Of a stretch of DNA of 64,000 bases, positions 20,641 through 32,203 are shown piece after piece. The stretch's first letter is position 1; each line of letters starts with the position of its first letter. Position numbers and translations under genes: made by a program. The DNA comes from Siphonodentalium dalli (taxonomy: Eukaryota > Mollusca > Scaphopoda > Gadilida > Siphonodentaliidae). The notes beneath the pieces were generated by a model. It was not told the DNA's origin and made no database searches. It saw only the letters and a program-made list of their open reading frames with translations. The stretch covers positions 17,351,273 to 17,415,272 of the forward strand of contig CP136069.1 of the NCBI GenBank assembly GCA_032622095.1, read 5' to 3'.

Positions 20641-21030
20641 TATAAAGAAGTCGATTCCAATGTTTGAATAAATTAGACCGATATAGATTATCCAGATCTG
20701 AGTTACAATTAACATTCAAAATACTGTTTACAGATTTATAAATTCTCTCACGAAATCCATGCACACCCTTTCGAATCAACACTTTCAGATAGCACATTCT
20801 GTCACATGTATGATGTATACAAACATCCCACTCGCACTACATGATCTCTCATAACACAAACGTTTTCTATATGCATTATAATAACAAACTGTACGTTTTC
20901 TATAACAGTGTTTGGTATAGTTAACCCAAAGATGAGCACAATATTGTAACGCACAAGTGGTCCATGCACATCCATGTGGTCTTAACCTTCCTGGAAGGTC
21001 CATGAAGTGAAATGAGCTAAAGCTGGACAG
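20640..21030 (-). mobile_element. Non-LTR retrotransposon fragment, C-terminal end of ORF2
   Basis: On the - strand the translation contains LWVNYTKHCYRKRTVCYYNA, YRKRLCYERSCSASGMFVY and, in another frame, VLIRKGVHGFRERIYKSVNS followed by ILNVNCNSDLDNLYRSNLFK. These are typical of the region downstream of the reverse-transcriptase core in a LINE family. The fragments at 24360-24535 and 37925-38134 carry the preceding segment of what looks like the same family. Frame changes and missing 5' parts show it is dead. Confidence 0.7.
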
Positions 21031-21658
21031 CACTCTAGTCTAATGACTATCTCACCCGCTGGCCTCCCATGGAAAGACGACAACATGGAGTTACATAAAT
21101 CACTCGATACGATACAGCCAGGAATGACAAAGTGGTATTAACTAATTTAGCTAAATACCAACATTTGAATTGACACCAGAAGGTTTTGTTTTGGCCGGGC
21201 CTACAACAGTCTTTTTTTATAGGATCAGAGATCCCAATAAAGAGAAGTTATATAAATGTATTTATTATTAATAACAAGGATAAACATGTTTATATCATAA
21301 CAATCAACAACTTGCATGATGTAGAGCGCTGGACGGAAATTTGCATAATCTAACATAAATAATTGATTTTTGAGATGATATGATGTGATATTTGAATAAT
21401 AGCAATAGTTTTACTTTGTTATAAATTATACTGAGTTGAATATTTGTTTTATGAAATATTTATTTGCAAGATGAAATACAATTGAGAAGATGAGATGTAC
21501 CATGAAATTTAGCACCATATAACTTTAAGATAATTAATATTAGGAAAATTATTTTTTAGCCAAATTTAATTTGGCATATAAATAGAATTTATATATATAT
21601 TTATATTAAATTTAAGTTTAGTTGGAATGTGATTCCAACCATACGTGACTAACTAATT
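21031..21658. other. AT-rich gene-less stretch
   Basis: No supported exon, RNA or mobile-element end was seen. Confidence 0.4.
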
Positions 21659-21788
21659 GCAGAAATAGAACTCTGCAATTATATAACCGCAGAAATAGAA
21701 CTCTGCAAATATATAACCGCAGAAGTAGAACTCTGCAAATATATAACCGCAGAAGTAGAACTCTGCAAATATATAACCGCAGAAGTAT
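21659..21788. repeat. 30-bp minisatellite, about four units
   Basis: The unit AACCGCAGAARTAGAACTCT-GCAAATATAT is repeated about four times. Each unit holds a CGCAGA/TCTGCA inverted pair that can form a small hairpin. Apparent repetitive peptides in this stretch are artefacts of the repeat. Confidence 0.9.
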
Positions 21789-22899
21789 TTTACAGTTATA
21801 GTAAATAAGTGAAATGTATGTGTGAGAATGATACATTTTTGATAGACAATGTTGTATATATGAAACCGTAATGTGAAAACTTTATTTGGAATGTTTAGGA
21901 TTTTTAGTTGCACATATAGAGATGTAGCATTTGTAATATTTAATATTTAGTGATAACTGTGACATGAATATTTTTTGCCGTTAACTTCTCATGTCATAGA
22001 ATGACATTTTAACATGAGAAATCTAAGCCAAAACATTATGGTACTATTATCTTATTTAAATTTTAAGTTAGATATAAATTTGAATTTGTATGACTGTAAT
22101 TGTATTACATGTTTTAGATGAAAGTTTTATCTTTCAAACCGAACTTCATAAACTATAACATATATACAGATTTTACCGGTACAAACATAAGACATAACAG
22201 ACATAAACAACACATTCGGACGCTTTAACAAAACATTCAATGTAATCTAGTATGAAATAACTGATGTGAATTGCTGATGAATACTCCTATGCAGGTCTTA
22301 CGTGTACGATTGCCTAACACAATAAATTGGAGATTTATGAATAAAAATATAGTATCAGGCGCTACCAGATACCATATAATGAAAACTGCCTATGACACAG
22401 TTGAAAGAGAATGACTACACCGATGTACTATGAAATATTTAAAGTGCTTTACTAGACAAACTGTGATGAAATGTGATGAAACATTTATATAAAAATAATT
22501 GCAGATAACTTTGATTACCTGCTTATTAGAAATATGTTAAATGACACAATCTCAGCACAAGTTACATGCTGAGTACGAAAAATACTTGAGCTATAAAAGT
22601 TGAGACATGACATAAATTACTTGCCAAGAAATGAATATTTTGGAAATGGCTATGGAATGAAATATGAGTCACAAACTCAATCAGAGTTATCTGAATTAGT
22701 TTGATCCAGCATATTTCATTCAACGATATTTAAATTGGTAAGACATTTATAAGTAAGTGTTTACTACAACATATAGTGAGAATAAGTATATCTAATCTTA
22801 CCGGGAATGGATAGATAAAACTGGAACAAGACCTAGTTAGCCACAGGTAAGCTTTGTTCCAGGGTTCTGCATCAGGAAATTTGAGTATGACTTTAATTA
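21789..22899. other. AT-rich gene-less stretch
   Basis: No feature was supported beyond A/T-rich sequence. Confidence 0.4.
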
Positions 22900-23406
22900 T
22901 ATATTTAAAGTCGCAATCGGGTGTTACTGTTCTGGCCTCTTCAAGCACTGACATTGGGACTCTGTCACTTCTCACATTTCGTTCCCCACCACGATGGAGC
23001 TAAATATATATTTAATAAAAAGAACTATTTTATTTCTAACTTAAATATTATTACTTCAAATGGCTATGTCGTATGCATCTGTGTTCCTATCCAAGATTTG
23101 GTTCATATAACTTACATATCCTTGATTTATAATATAGATATATATAGGTGTACTCGGCAGTCATGTTCTGATCCCTTCGGATGCTGACAGACTTGCGAGA
23201 ATTCTCCATGCATGTGGATGTTGATTGTGTAAAGTCAAACTTCGTGTTCTAGCCTCTTCAGGCATTGACACATTGGACTTAGATCATCAACACATATGTA
23301 CGGACCTATCTAGCCAAAGTCGGGATCGGGTGTTACAGTTCTGGCCTCTTCAGGCACTGGCATTGGGACTCTGTCACTTCTGACATTTCATTCCCCACCA
23401 CGATAG
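22900..23406. repeat. Duplicated block of about 90 bp, two copies 420 bp apart
   Basis: 22900-22996 and 23320-23406 share CGGGTGTTACWGTTCTGGCC, CACTGRCATTGGGACTCTGT and CATTCCCCACCACGAT with few differences. A weaker partial copy lies near 23160-23275. On the - strand the first copy reads NVRSDRVPMSVLEEARTVTP; the second carries in-frame substitutions and a stop. I do not recognise the peptide. Confidence 0.65.
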
Positions 23407-24359
23407 CACAAATAAAAGACTTGGTCACTTCTGACCATCGTCCATGTGAGTTAAATAAGACATGCTTTAAAACTTAAATGTTGCAGGCCATCGATCGTGC
23501 ATTACGACTTTGCCAAATGTCCAGGTAATATTATTCATTAAATTAGCTATTAAATAGTTATAAATTAAATATTATTTAAGATAGAATATTTAACTAATGC
23601 AAAAGTTTTTAACTTAGAAAAGTTTTACTTAAAGAGCTGAAAGATAGGACTTGAAAGATTATACCTTGTAGTAAGAACGATAACTCCACGAATCCAAGAA
23701 TACTCTATATAGAATACACAATTTTAAAATATGCGATGCAGAACCTTTTGTGCTATTTTGGTCTTCCTTATATACCTTAATTTCTCTGCAAGAACTCTGC
23801 AATTAAATTATCCAATCAGAGCGGCGGAAAACTCTGCAAGTCTTTGTAAGCCAATGGAAAGTGTTCTGCACGCTATCTGCATAGTGAGACGTCATTATCG
23901 CAGAGTGTTTGCAGAAGAAATAGTTCCTCTAATTAAGATGTTAATTAGATCATATAACATGGTAATTTGAGCCAATTAATTATTAATTAAATAACTAGGC
24001 ATAATAGTATTCACAATACTAATGAGTATTTATAACAACATGAGTTTATTACGTATTTGTGAAGTGAATACTCATTGACTTAAAAGCCGGCGAAAACGTA
24101 AACAATAATAATGGCTGCGCCCATGAAATTGGAATAAAGTTGCTGATTGCGAAATGAAATTCGCTTGTACAGTTACTATTACTGAATAAGATTTACGTTT
24201 ACCTGGCAAGTATGGAGCTTGCTACTTGTTGATTATAATTGGAAAGTATGAGTACATAAAACTTTGAAATATAAAAGTTATTGCATGAAGTATAATTTGA
24301 ATTTGTCTACGGAGGTAGATTATTTAGATTTTGTACAATATTACTGAGTATCACAAACC
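23407..24359. other. Gene-less stretch
   Basis: No exon or repeat end was supported. CTCTGCAA motifs like those in the minisatellite at 21659 recur near 23790 and 23834. Confidence 0.4.
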
Positions 24360-24535
24360 AAGTGAAGGCCAAACCTTCACAATATAATGGAGATACGAAC
24401 ATTTGAAATAAATACATTTTCACATTAGGCGAACAGTTGTAAAACTTTCTAATAAGCATATTTGAGCGTGAGTATATAGACCGATATTGACGCATAATTT
24501 CATTATCATCGGAAAAATCGTTGTTGAGTATATGT
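24360..24535 (-). mobile_element. LINE reverse-transcriptase fragment
   Basis: The - strand reads MRQYRSIYSRSNMLIRKFYN, then CSPNVKMYLFQMFVSPLYCE. This matches the fragment at 37925-38134 (RSNMLIRKFYKCSPDVKMYL). The segment is characteristic of the end of a LINE reverse transcriptase. It is truncated at both ends and abuts the cadherin exon. Confidence 0.7.
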
Positions 24536-24548
24536 TCTCAACATTGCT

Positions 24549-24861
24549 CTATGCTATATATACACCTTTTAGAAGGAACTTGACTGTTGCATTTTCTCCA
24601 AGATCCAAACCATCAGCTTGTAATGACGACATGATGACCGTCCCAATGTCAGCATCGCGATTTATTTCCCGGTTTGTGTCGACTTGGGCTATGATTGGAC
24701 GGTTGTCGTTGACGTCATGCAGCAACCAAGATGGTGATGTTGGCGGTGGATTTCTGTTGCGACGATCTGACACGTGTATTCTGACCTGATCTCTCGGTCT
24801 AGTGGACGGGCGACCATTATGTCTCCACTAAACATACCCAGAGAATACTCAACTGCAAGAA
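24549..24861 (-). pseudogene. Cadherin-repeat exon with one frameshift
   Basis: On the - strand a strong acceptor (TTACTTTTCTTGCAG) at about 24862 precedes VEYSLGMFSGDIMVARPLDR, then EIRSEYTCQIVAT. A shift to another frame continues NPPPTSPSWLLHDVNDNRPI, then IAQVDTNREINRDADIGTVI and QADGLDLGENATVKFLLKG. LDRE, the DVNDNRP linker and A-D-x-L-D-x-GENA are calcium-binding cadherin-repeat signatures, and the segment spans the end of one extracellular repeat and the start of the next. The last codons run into GGTGTATAT, a possible donor. Calcium-dependent adhesion at the cell surface is the family role. The frameshift near 24760-24775 could be pseudogenisation or a sequencing error; no other cadherin exon is visible in the window. 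Confidence 0.7.
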
Positions 24862-25252
24862 AAGTAAGTTTTAAAGTTCCAAACATGCAGAGGAACAGTT
24901 TAAAGTAAGAATCCGGTTTAAATTGTTTGGTCATGTTTCCAGCTGAAAGACTCTTGGGTCATTCAACATTATATTAAGTGTGCGCTGAAAAATAGTGAAC
25001 ATTCAGTTTACAAGAATTGGTATAATCCTGTGGGCTGAGATTAGTTTTAGCCTCACTTTTAGGTCAAAAGTCCATAGTCAAATTCCCAGCTTACCAGCTA
25101 TCTCTAACGCTAATACTAACATTAAGATAGTTCCTTGGAGTAACAGTTCGTGACAATAAAAGTATAACATATTTAAAATCCGCTTTGGGTTAACTTTGTT
25201 ATCCAAGATAGCGCCCAACATGGTTGTCTATATTATATCAGTTCCAGAAAAC
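24862..25252. other. Gene-less stretch
   Basis: No further cadherin exon or repeat boundary was recognised. Confidence 0.4.
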
Positions 25253-25655
25253 ACTAAAACAGAGATTTGCGGGAGGAAATTCACTGTAAACAACTGTATA
25301 TGAATTTATGTGCATACTAGTTGCAATGGATGTTAACATTGACATGTAAATAGGAACGAGTCATTTTGGGGTAATTCGCCAAAAAAACATGGCTGCCAGC
25401 GGCCATCTTGGATTTCAAAATTCAATCCATTAGCATGGGCTACAGGCTATACTGTTTGTCTGATCATCATGACATTTGTCATTTATGTTAATATTGACAT
25501 TCTAAGGTGTTTTAAGCCAAACTCATTGCAAAAACAGTCAAAAAGACTTGCAGGGAAAACAAATTTGAGTTGCGGAAAAAATTGTTTGTTGGTCCCATCG
25601 ACCACCCACCCACACCGGCATACGTGCCCGGGGAAAAAATCCCCCCCCCCCCCTG
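25253..25655. mobile_element. Part of a poly-C/G-ended hAT-like element
   Basis: This is the inverted counterpart of 60674-61075. Shared phrases are ATGTTAACATTGACATGTAA, CTATACTGTTTGTCTGATCA and GTTGGTCCCATCGACCACCC, ending in CACCGGCATACGTGCCCGGG and a C tract followed by CCCTG. The CCCTG end matches the CAGGG ends of the elements at 33624 and 60674. The left end is not identifiable. Confidence 0.65.
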
Positions 25656-25742
25656 CATTGTCGAGAAGTTAAATTTTGTTTAGGAAACTGTCATATTATA
25701 AGTTCAACAACGTCTTCGTTGAACTTATTATCTGAAGATTTC

Positions 25743-26144
25743 CCCTTTACCCAACAAATTACCGGCCAAAAACGGCCAAATAAAGCTGCAACAGCCTAAA
25801 TTATCTTGGGTCTGTCTCAATAAAACCATACAAATATGGATATCATTGGAACCGGCTCATTGACCACACTGTGATGGTTACAGTTATACCCTGTGCCAAT
25901 GCATTCTCTTATATATGCGAGTCGACCATAGGTCGCTTCGCATATATAAGAGAATGCATTGGCCTAAAAAAAATCTTTTTTTAACACTTTTTACCATTTT
26001 TTCTTACATTCTTTAACAATTTTATAATTTTTAATGTGTTAAGCCAATGCATTCTCTTATATATGCGAGGCAACCTATGGTCGACTCGCATATATAAGAG
26101 AATGCATTGGCACAGGGCCCTTCTGTTGGGTAAACCGTAAAGGG
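25743..26144. mobile_element. MITE with CCCTTTACCCAAC ends and two palindrome cassettes
   Basis: This is an inverted relative of the TTAA MITEs at 39110 and 59950. It runs CCCTTTACCCAACAAATTAC, then TTTGGCCG-type sequence, then cassettes at 25896-25962 and 26044-26110, then GGGCCCTTCTGTTGGGT and GTAAAGGG. Both TTAA flanks are mutated (TTTC on the left, TCAA on the right), so it is an older insertion. Confidence 0.75.
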
Positions 26145-27560
26145 TCAAAGAATCCTTCTGCACTTCTATTATAAGTTCGCCTGTCTGTTATTCGCTTTTA
26201 TTTCTTGGACATCCCTCCAAATGAACAATATACCATTCTACTATATACTTTTATAACTGAATGGATGAATCCATTTAGTATAGAAAGGGTTAAAATATGA
26301 TTTTATGCTTATTTCTCGCTCCGCGTGTATACTAATGTAGATATTCTTGTTTCGCCTGGGCGCTGGGGGTTTTATTTATATAAATGGGAATTTTTGGGAC
26401 GGATTTAAAAGTCGAATTGCGACCTTTTATAGACATTTTTCGTTCTGCAGCATACTGGGGGTTGTGGTCGAAGACGGCCAAGTCGGCCGCCGGTTCGTTA
26501 ATTAGGTGCTGGTTGTTGTTGTTATTTTAACGGAATTCTGAGTTGGTCAATCGCGAAACCAATATATTTTATATTCTATAATTACAATCATGGGTATATA
26601 ATATATGATCTTGAGCGCGTTACAATTTCTGACATTGGTTTTCTTGTTCTCTTAATCGTTTTAAGTTTGGATACATGTATTCTTGTGGGGTCGACGTATC
26701 GACTGTGTGATACGAATGGTGTTAATTTCAATTTATGTTTATGATCGCGTCACGGCATATACGCGCAACATTATGAACTGATTAATCCTTTGGTGACCAT
26801 GTGGATGGGACATCTTAAAATCCACAATGAAATTATCTCTTATCGCCATGCTTCTAGTAAAATTACGTCAATGAACGGGACCGAAACGTCCCAGGAACCA
26901 ATGCCGGAGAGAAATGACGGTGACGCGTAGTAAATGTATCCAAGCAACGTCGTGACGTTTCATTTCATTGTTAACTAGCTAATAGCTTCAAAACATTTAA
27001 TATATATATCACAGTTCCAGGACTATTAGAAAAATATCTTATATAATTTATAAACCTATAATGTGAGTATATCTTAATTATTTTTTCATTGCTATATATA
27101 TGATGATGCTTACTATAAGACTGCTGTCACGATGATCAACGAGTAGTTTCTCTGAGTGTAATTTTTTATAATAGTAAACTATACTTTTATCTATACTATA
27201 TACCATATCATTAAAACGTCTATTAGAACAGTAACAAATATTTATATATAATATATTTAAACAACGAAACAACGAAAACAAAACACTTTTGTTCCAGTTC
27301 TTGTCAGTAGTATGTGATGACGTGTGACTGTTCTAAAAAGAACATTATTTTAAATTTAATTTAATAAATTAAAGATTAATGCTGATAATATTAATAGTAA
27401 AAATGAAAGCAATCCAATTTTTAAATTTATTTTGAGTTTTGATAACGAGAATGCCAGACTTCGAAGTTATAATAGTTTATACTGTTTAATATACGTGAAG
27501 GGTTTAATTTCTCGCAATTCGCTCTAATTATGACATTTTTTAAAATTATTTATTTACAGC
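26145..27560. other. Gene-less stretch upstream of the small gene
   Basis: 26370-26700 is a diverged copy of about 37260-37850: both share TTTTAACGGAATTCTGAG, ACCAATATATTTTATATT and GGTTTTCTTGT. This is a dispersed repeat of unknown type. The 5' untranslated region of the gene at 27561 presumably lies further upstream; no promoter was recognisable. Confidence 0.45.
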
Positions 27561-30377
27561 ATGTTTCCAGGCTTCACATTTATGGTTATGGCCGTCTATG
27601 CGGTGAACGATTATAGAGCAAAATGCGGTAAGTTGACCTGGAAATAATATATACACAAGTCATGCAAGTGTCGACATAACAGCTAAGAACATTGAGCTAT
27701 TTAGAATATTTCAAAATAATACTTCTTATATACCGGTATCTATTTCTCTTTGATTTGCTCTATTTTGATTTCTCAGCGATCAATTATAATGTGGAAAACG
27801 CACACCCAATATATGCCTATACACACATGCACACTATCATAATATCATAATATAGACACACACACATAATTCGTTTGAATGTTTGCGGCAAGCTGGCTTA
27901 TAACTTAAATATGAGGTCAACATCCATCATTTTTATCATCCAGAAAAAATTAACCCTTCCTGTACCAAATATTCATTGACGATCGGTTAGTTTCCTTGCA
28001 ATTATCATCCGAATATTCCCCACCCATGGCTGAGTATATTGTGCATTTGCAGAATGAGGTCCCCATAGGGTAAATTTAGTGACGCTATATCCCTCAGTGA
28101 CCCTCACAACGGGACCTCATGCTGCACGGCCTCATCTGGGAGACACATGTAGTCAGAATGGAGTTACCAAATGCATGGTGAATATAATATTGTGATGTAC
28201 ACCCATTGGGAATCTACATTATGCAATACCTCGTCTGCCAATTAAAAAAGAAATAGAATCTAAATAAAAAATAGAATCTGTGTGAAGACGTTTCTATAGA
28301 AATTTGATAATAAAGAAACTTTCCAGAGAAGATGAGTCCTATAATAATAACGATGGAGCTTATATATATATATATATAGCGCCTATCCCGGCGAGGTCCC
28401 TATAAGCGCTTCACATTTTACCCCAGCTGTTGAGTAATGCCAAGTCTTCTGCATGCTTCTATAGTGGCGCTTCACAAGATTGCTCTTGGCTTACACTTAC
28501 CCAACAACCAGGTCCCTATTTCTCGCCCAGGTACGACGAAGCGAGCACAGTACAAGTAACCTTGCCCAAGCCTGGCGCGAGATTTGAAACAGCGTGTGGG
28601 TAGACCCTATCACCATATATAGTTATCACCATATCACCGCTTAATTCGTCCAAGCCGAATCCACCGACCGGGCGCGAACTCAGGCCGGTGCATTAACACC
28701 ATTACAAGTATACGACACTCTAACCACTGGGTTACCACACCAGTCCTAAGCTAGTAAGCAGAATGAGGTCCCCAGTGGGTGAATTAAGTGATGCTTTCCC
28801 GCTATTAAATGGGAATATAATCAAAATGAATTTCACGTCTTTGTATATGTAATCCACAGAAAAGGAGCGGATTGAAAAAGCGGAGGAAATTGAAAATAAT
28901 AGAATAGAAAGAGAGCGGGTGTTGCAAGAACAGAGGGAGCGGGAGGAAAATAAGCAAAGGCGAGCGGCAGAGGAGCGTAAGTCACTATCTACACATACAC
29001 ATAGCATCAGTACCCCCCCCCCCCCCCCGGCATAGGAGCGTATAATTTTAAGTCACTACCTATCATTACACATAGCACCCGTACCCACCCCGCCATCTCT
29101 TTACACAATTCGTAATGTGATTTGAAACACTCCGTTGGGCTCACATCGAATAAACTTGCTCAACGCGCATAATGTTGTTATTATTATTAAAATTGCGCCA
29201 GCACACAGCGCCATTCTTTCGTATACATTAAAGATGCATAATCCGATTAAGCTCCCATCAATTACTATTTATTTGGATTCGGGGGTAAACAAAACTATTT
29301 GATTTGAGTTGAGGAACCCATCTATCAAAGCACAGAGTTATTAGATATCGATTTTTAAAATCTATTATTTTTCACCATCGAGAGTTAATAGTGGCCCATT
29401 AAAAAGTCGACGAGCCGACGGTCTCGGACCAAATTGCGGATGAAGATGGATAACTCTAAAATCAAGAGGCATTGTGTTGATAACAAGGCCAAATTTCGTC
29501 GAATGTTGATAAATAACACGTTTCGGACAATTTTATACTATATAGTTGGCAGTGGTTAGCATTATTTTTGGGCAAGTAATCAGATAGGTGAAATAGCTTT
29601 ATTGCAAATCATATCTATATCTATATACGGAAATGCTATGTTGTTGTCGTTGTGTGTAGGTTATCTTCTGAACATAAGCACACATGGTCTAGATTATGCA
29701 AAATCCTCATGGTGCTATATATGCATACGACATTCAATTTCGAAAAAAAGTTGTTCAATCTCAGCAGAGAGGTAAAATAACATTAACATGTGACCCGCCA
29801 TATCAAATCCAGTCGTAAGTCGGGATTTTTTTACCCTGTGCCAATGCATTCTCTTATATATGCGAGTCGACCATAGGTCGCCCCGCATATATAACAGAAT
29901 GCATTGGCCTAACTATTTTTTATCATTTAAAAAAAAAAAAATGTTTCTTACATTTTTTAGGACATAAAATAAAAAACATCCATTACCCTGCAGGGAGCCC
30001 CACACATATATAGAAGCATATAGAAGAGTGTCGTCTGCTCATGTTTGTCTGGGGCTCTGTATGGGTAAAATTATAAAATTGTTAAAGAATACAAGAATAA
30101 ATTATTAAAATTGTAAAAAATTGTTAGGCCAATGCATTCTCTTATATATGCGAGGCGACCTATGGTCGACTCGCATATATAAGAGAATGCATTGGCACAT
30201 GGTAAAAAAAATCCCGACTTACGACTGGATTTGATATGGCGGGTCACATATATCCTATAATTATGTGATGTCCCAACAACCTAGCTGCTACAACTGAAAA
30301 CAAATTCTTTCTTTTTTTCAGGTGAACGCAACAAGAATAATTTCGGGGGGTTTAGAAAGGGGTTTCTGTTTTCATAA
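27561..30377 (+). CDS. Three-exon gene for a 79-aa charged coiled-coil protein
   Basis: Exon 1 is 27561-27627, after the acceptor TATTTATTTACAG, and ends at GGTAAGT. Exon 2 is 28860-28976, between TATGTAATCCACAG and CGTAAGT. Exon 3 is 30322-30377, after TTTCTTTTTTTCAG. Both introns are phase 1 and the frame stays open across both joins to a TAA. The product starts MFPGFTFMVMAVYAVNDYRA, a hydrophobic stretch fit for one membrane segment. It continues KCEKERIEKAEEIENNRIER and ERVLQEQREREENKQRRAAE, a highly charged helix likely to form a coiled coil, and ends NNFGGFRKGFLFS. A short hydrophobic N-terminus followed by a charged helix is common in small mitochondrial membrane proteins, but I do not recognise the family. 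Intron 1 holds a SINE and intron 2 holds a MITE. An upstream coding exon or a different last exon is possible. Confidence 0.5.
28053..28125. repeat. Worn foldback fragment, GCAGAATGAGGTCCCC type
   Basis: GCAGAATGAGGTCCCCATAG is opposed by GGGACCTCATGCTGC about 50 bp on, forming an imperfect hairpin inside intron 1 of the small gene. The same unit appears at 28758-28800, 56340-56480 and, in elaborate form, at 61350-61611. Confidence 0.6.
28342..28741 (-). mobile_element. tRNA-derived SINE in intron 1
   Basis: AGTCCTA at 28335-28341 and 28742-28748 is a 7-bp target duplication. Read on the - strand the 5' end is GGTGTGGTAACCCAGTGGTT-AGAGTG (A-box-like), followed by a B-box-like GAGTTCGCGCC. 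An unrelated body follows, and a (TA)n and ATT-rich tail end the element at 28342. Length (about 400 bp), polymerase III boxes and target duplication all fit a SINE. Its LINE partner is unknown. Confidence 0.75.
29231..29575. repeat. Dispersed repeat R1, copy 1 (intron 2)
   Basis: Shares AAAGATGCATAATCCGATTA with 63797 and long blocks (ATATCGATTTTTAAA, GATGAAGATGGATAACTCTA, GTTGATAAATAACACG, CAGTGGTTAGCATTATTTT) with the copy at 30529-30880. It is non-coding, and its superfamily was not recognised. Confidence 0.65.
29789..30248. mobile_element. TA-site MITE, TGTGACCC ends, two cassettes (intron 2)
   Basis: Inverted ends of about 45 bp begin TGTGACCCGCCATATCAAAT. Cassettes at 29841-29907 and 30129-30195 face each other. 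Between them lie a GC-richer hairpin (GGAGCCCCACACATATATAG opposed by GGGGCTC) and A/T spacers. TA follows the right end; the left TA is mutated. Relatives are at 39887, 41590, 47742 and 51050. It sits between exons 2 and 3 of the small gene. Confidence 0.85.
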
Positions 30378-30528
30378 TTACAAAACAGAAATATCATTTT
30401 ATGTCTTTAAATTATTACTATTTCTTTTTAAATTATTATTATTTTGTCAAACAGTAAACTTGATGGTGAATAGCACGGACGAGACCCTATTAACGGGGCG
30501 TGTGGTCCCTGGCAAACTTAACGGTACT

Positions 30529-30880
30529 CAATCCGATTAAACACCCCTAAATTATACTATTTCTTTGGTTTCGGAGGTAAAACATATTTGATTTGAGTCG
30601 AGAAACCTACCCACCATGCAAAGCTCAGAGTGATCAGATATCGATTTTTAAAGTTTGTTATTTCAATTGTTGTGGCCCAGAAACACACCATCAAACGGAT
30701 GGTCTTAGTCAAAATTTCGAATGAAGATGGATAACTCTAAAACAAGTGGTAATTCGGCCAAATTTCGTGAATACTCAAGTGATAATACGGTCATATATTT
30801 CGTTGAACAAAATGTTGATAAATAACACGCTTTGGGAAATTTGATACCATAGTTGACAGTGGTTAGCATTATTTTGTTGC
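30529..30880. repeat. Dispersed repeat R1, copy 2
   Basis: A diverged second copy of 29231-29575, in the same orientation, lying just 3' of the small gene. Confidence 0.65.
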
Positions 30881-31307
30881 AATTAATCGGTTCTGATAAC
30901 TAAAGCGTATTTTGAAGAAATGTTGTTGTTGTATCCTGGTGATATGCGGACCCTCTGATCGGATTGAGTACCTTTAGCCTGTGGTCATGGGGGATTCATG
31001 GCCTGTGGGTATATAAGTGGGTATAGGTATATAAGTGGGTATATAAGTGGGACGTTGGTCGTCTCTGACTTTGCGTTGTCCACGCTCGCTGTGCTTCACG
31101 TACGCGGTTGAACGCAGTGGTCAATTCAAACGGGACTAACTTTAACCCGGATTCCGGATCCGGATCCGGATTTGTCAGAAAAGGTGCTTTTTCCCGGATT
31201 CCGGATCCGGATCCGACCCACTTTTTAAAATTGCTTTAAATCACTATTATGCGGCATTTTCGCATTATATCACCGTTGTATGTGACTTTATCAGCTAGCT
31301 ATAGATG
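30881..31307. other. Gene-less stretch with short tandem motifs
   Basis: 31006-31052 repeats GTATATAAGTGGG three times. 31146-31221 contains clustered CCGGATCC and GGATCCGG motifs. No gene was recognised. Confidence 0.45.
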
Positions 31308-31877
31308 TCCTAGCCACGAATCCGGGCTTCCCATGGCTGCAACAGACGACAGGCTCAAACAAGTGAATCCGGATTGTTCTTGATTGTTAATGCCAGACTG
31401 GGTCACTTGCCTCGTTAATCTCTCTCTCTCTATCTACATATCTTTCTCTCGTTCTTTCGTTTAGCCCCTGATCATTCGAAATGCGGCGCGTGTGCATACC
31501 TGTCGTCTTGATTCAGTTCCGGAACGCAAATCCGGGTTATTCTCGATCGATCATCTGAAACTCGGGTCTACGTCTCTATCTCTCTCCCACCCCCTCTCCC
31601 ACCCTCCCTCCTTCTGTCTCTCTGTCTGTTACTCTCTTTCACCATCTCTCTAATTCGCTCATTAGCCACTGGTCGTTCAGAGTGCAGAGTATGAACAAAT
31701 CGCCTCTGTTCAGTTCCGGGAAGTGAATCCGGGTTATTCTCGATTGACAATCTTGGATTCGGGTATTCTAAGGTCAAGGTACTTATTGTTGAATCATAGC
31801 ATATTGGGGGGTAAGCTCGGTGTTCTCTCTCTCTCTCTCTCACTCTCTCTCTCCCTCTCTCTCCCCTCTCTCTATCT

Positions 31878-31931
<54 letters not shown>

Positions 31932-31981
31932 ATCCTCTCTCTCGCTCCGTCTCTCACTCAAACTGTATGTATGCCTCTCCG

Positions 31982-32020
<39 letters not shown>

Positions 32021-32127
32021 TCTCCCCCTCTCTCTCTATCTCCCCCTCTCTCTCTCTCTCTCTCTCTCTCCATCATCCTCTCTCTCGCTCCGTCTCTCAC
32101 TCAAACTGTATGTATGCCTCTCCGCTT

Positions 32128-32203
<76 letters not shown>

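Noticed and set aside
21618-21913. Repetitive Leu/Tyr/Arg peptide frames
   Set aside because: They arise from the 30-bp minisatellite, which is a multiple of three and so stays open.
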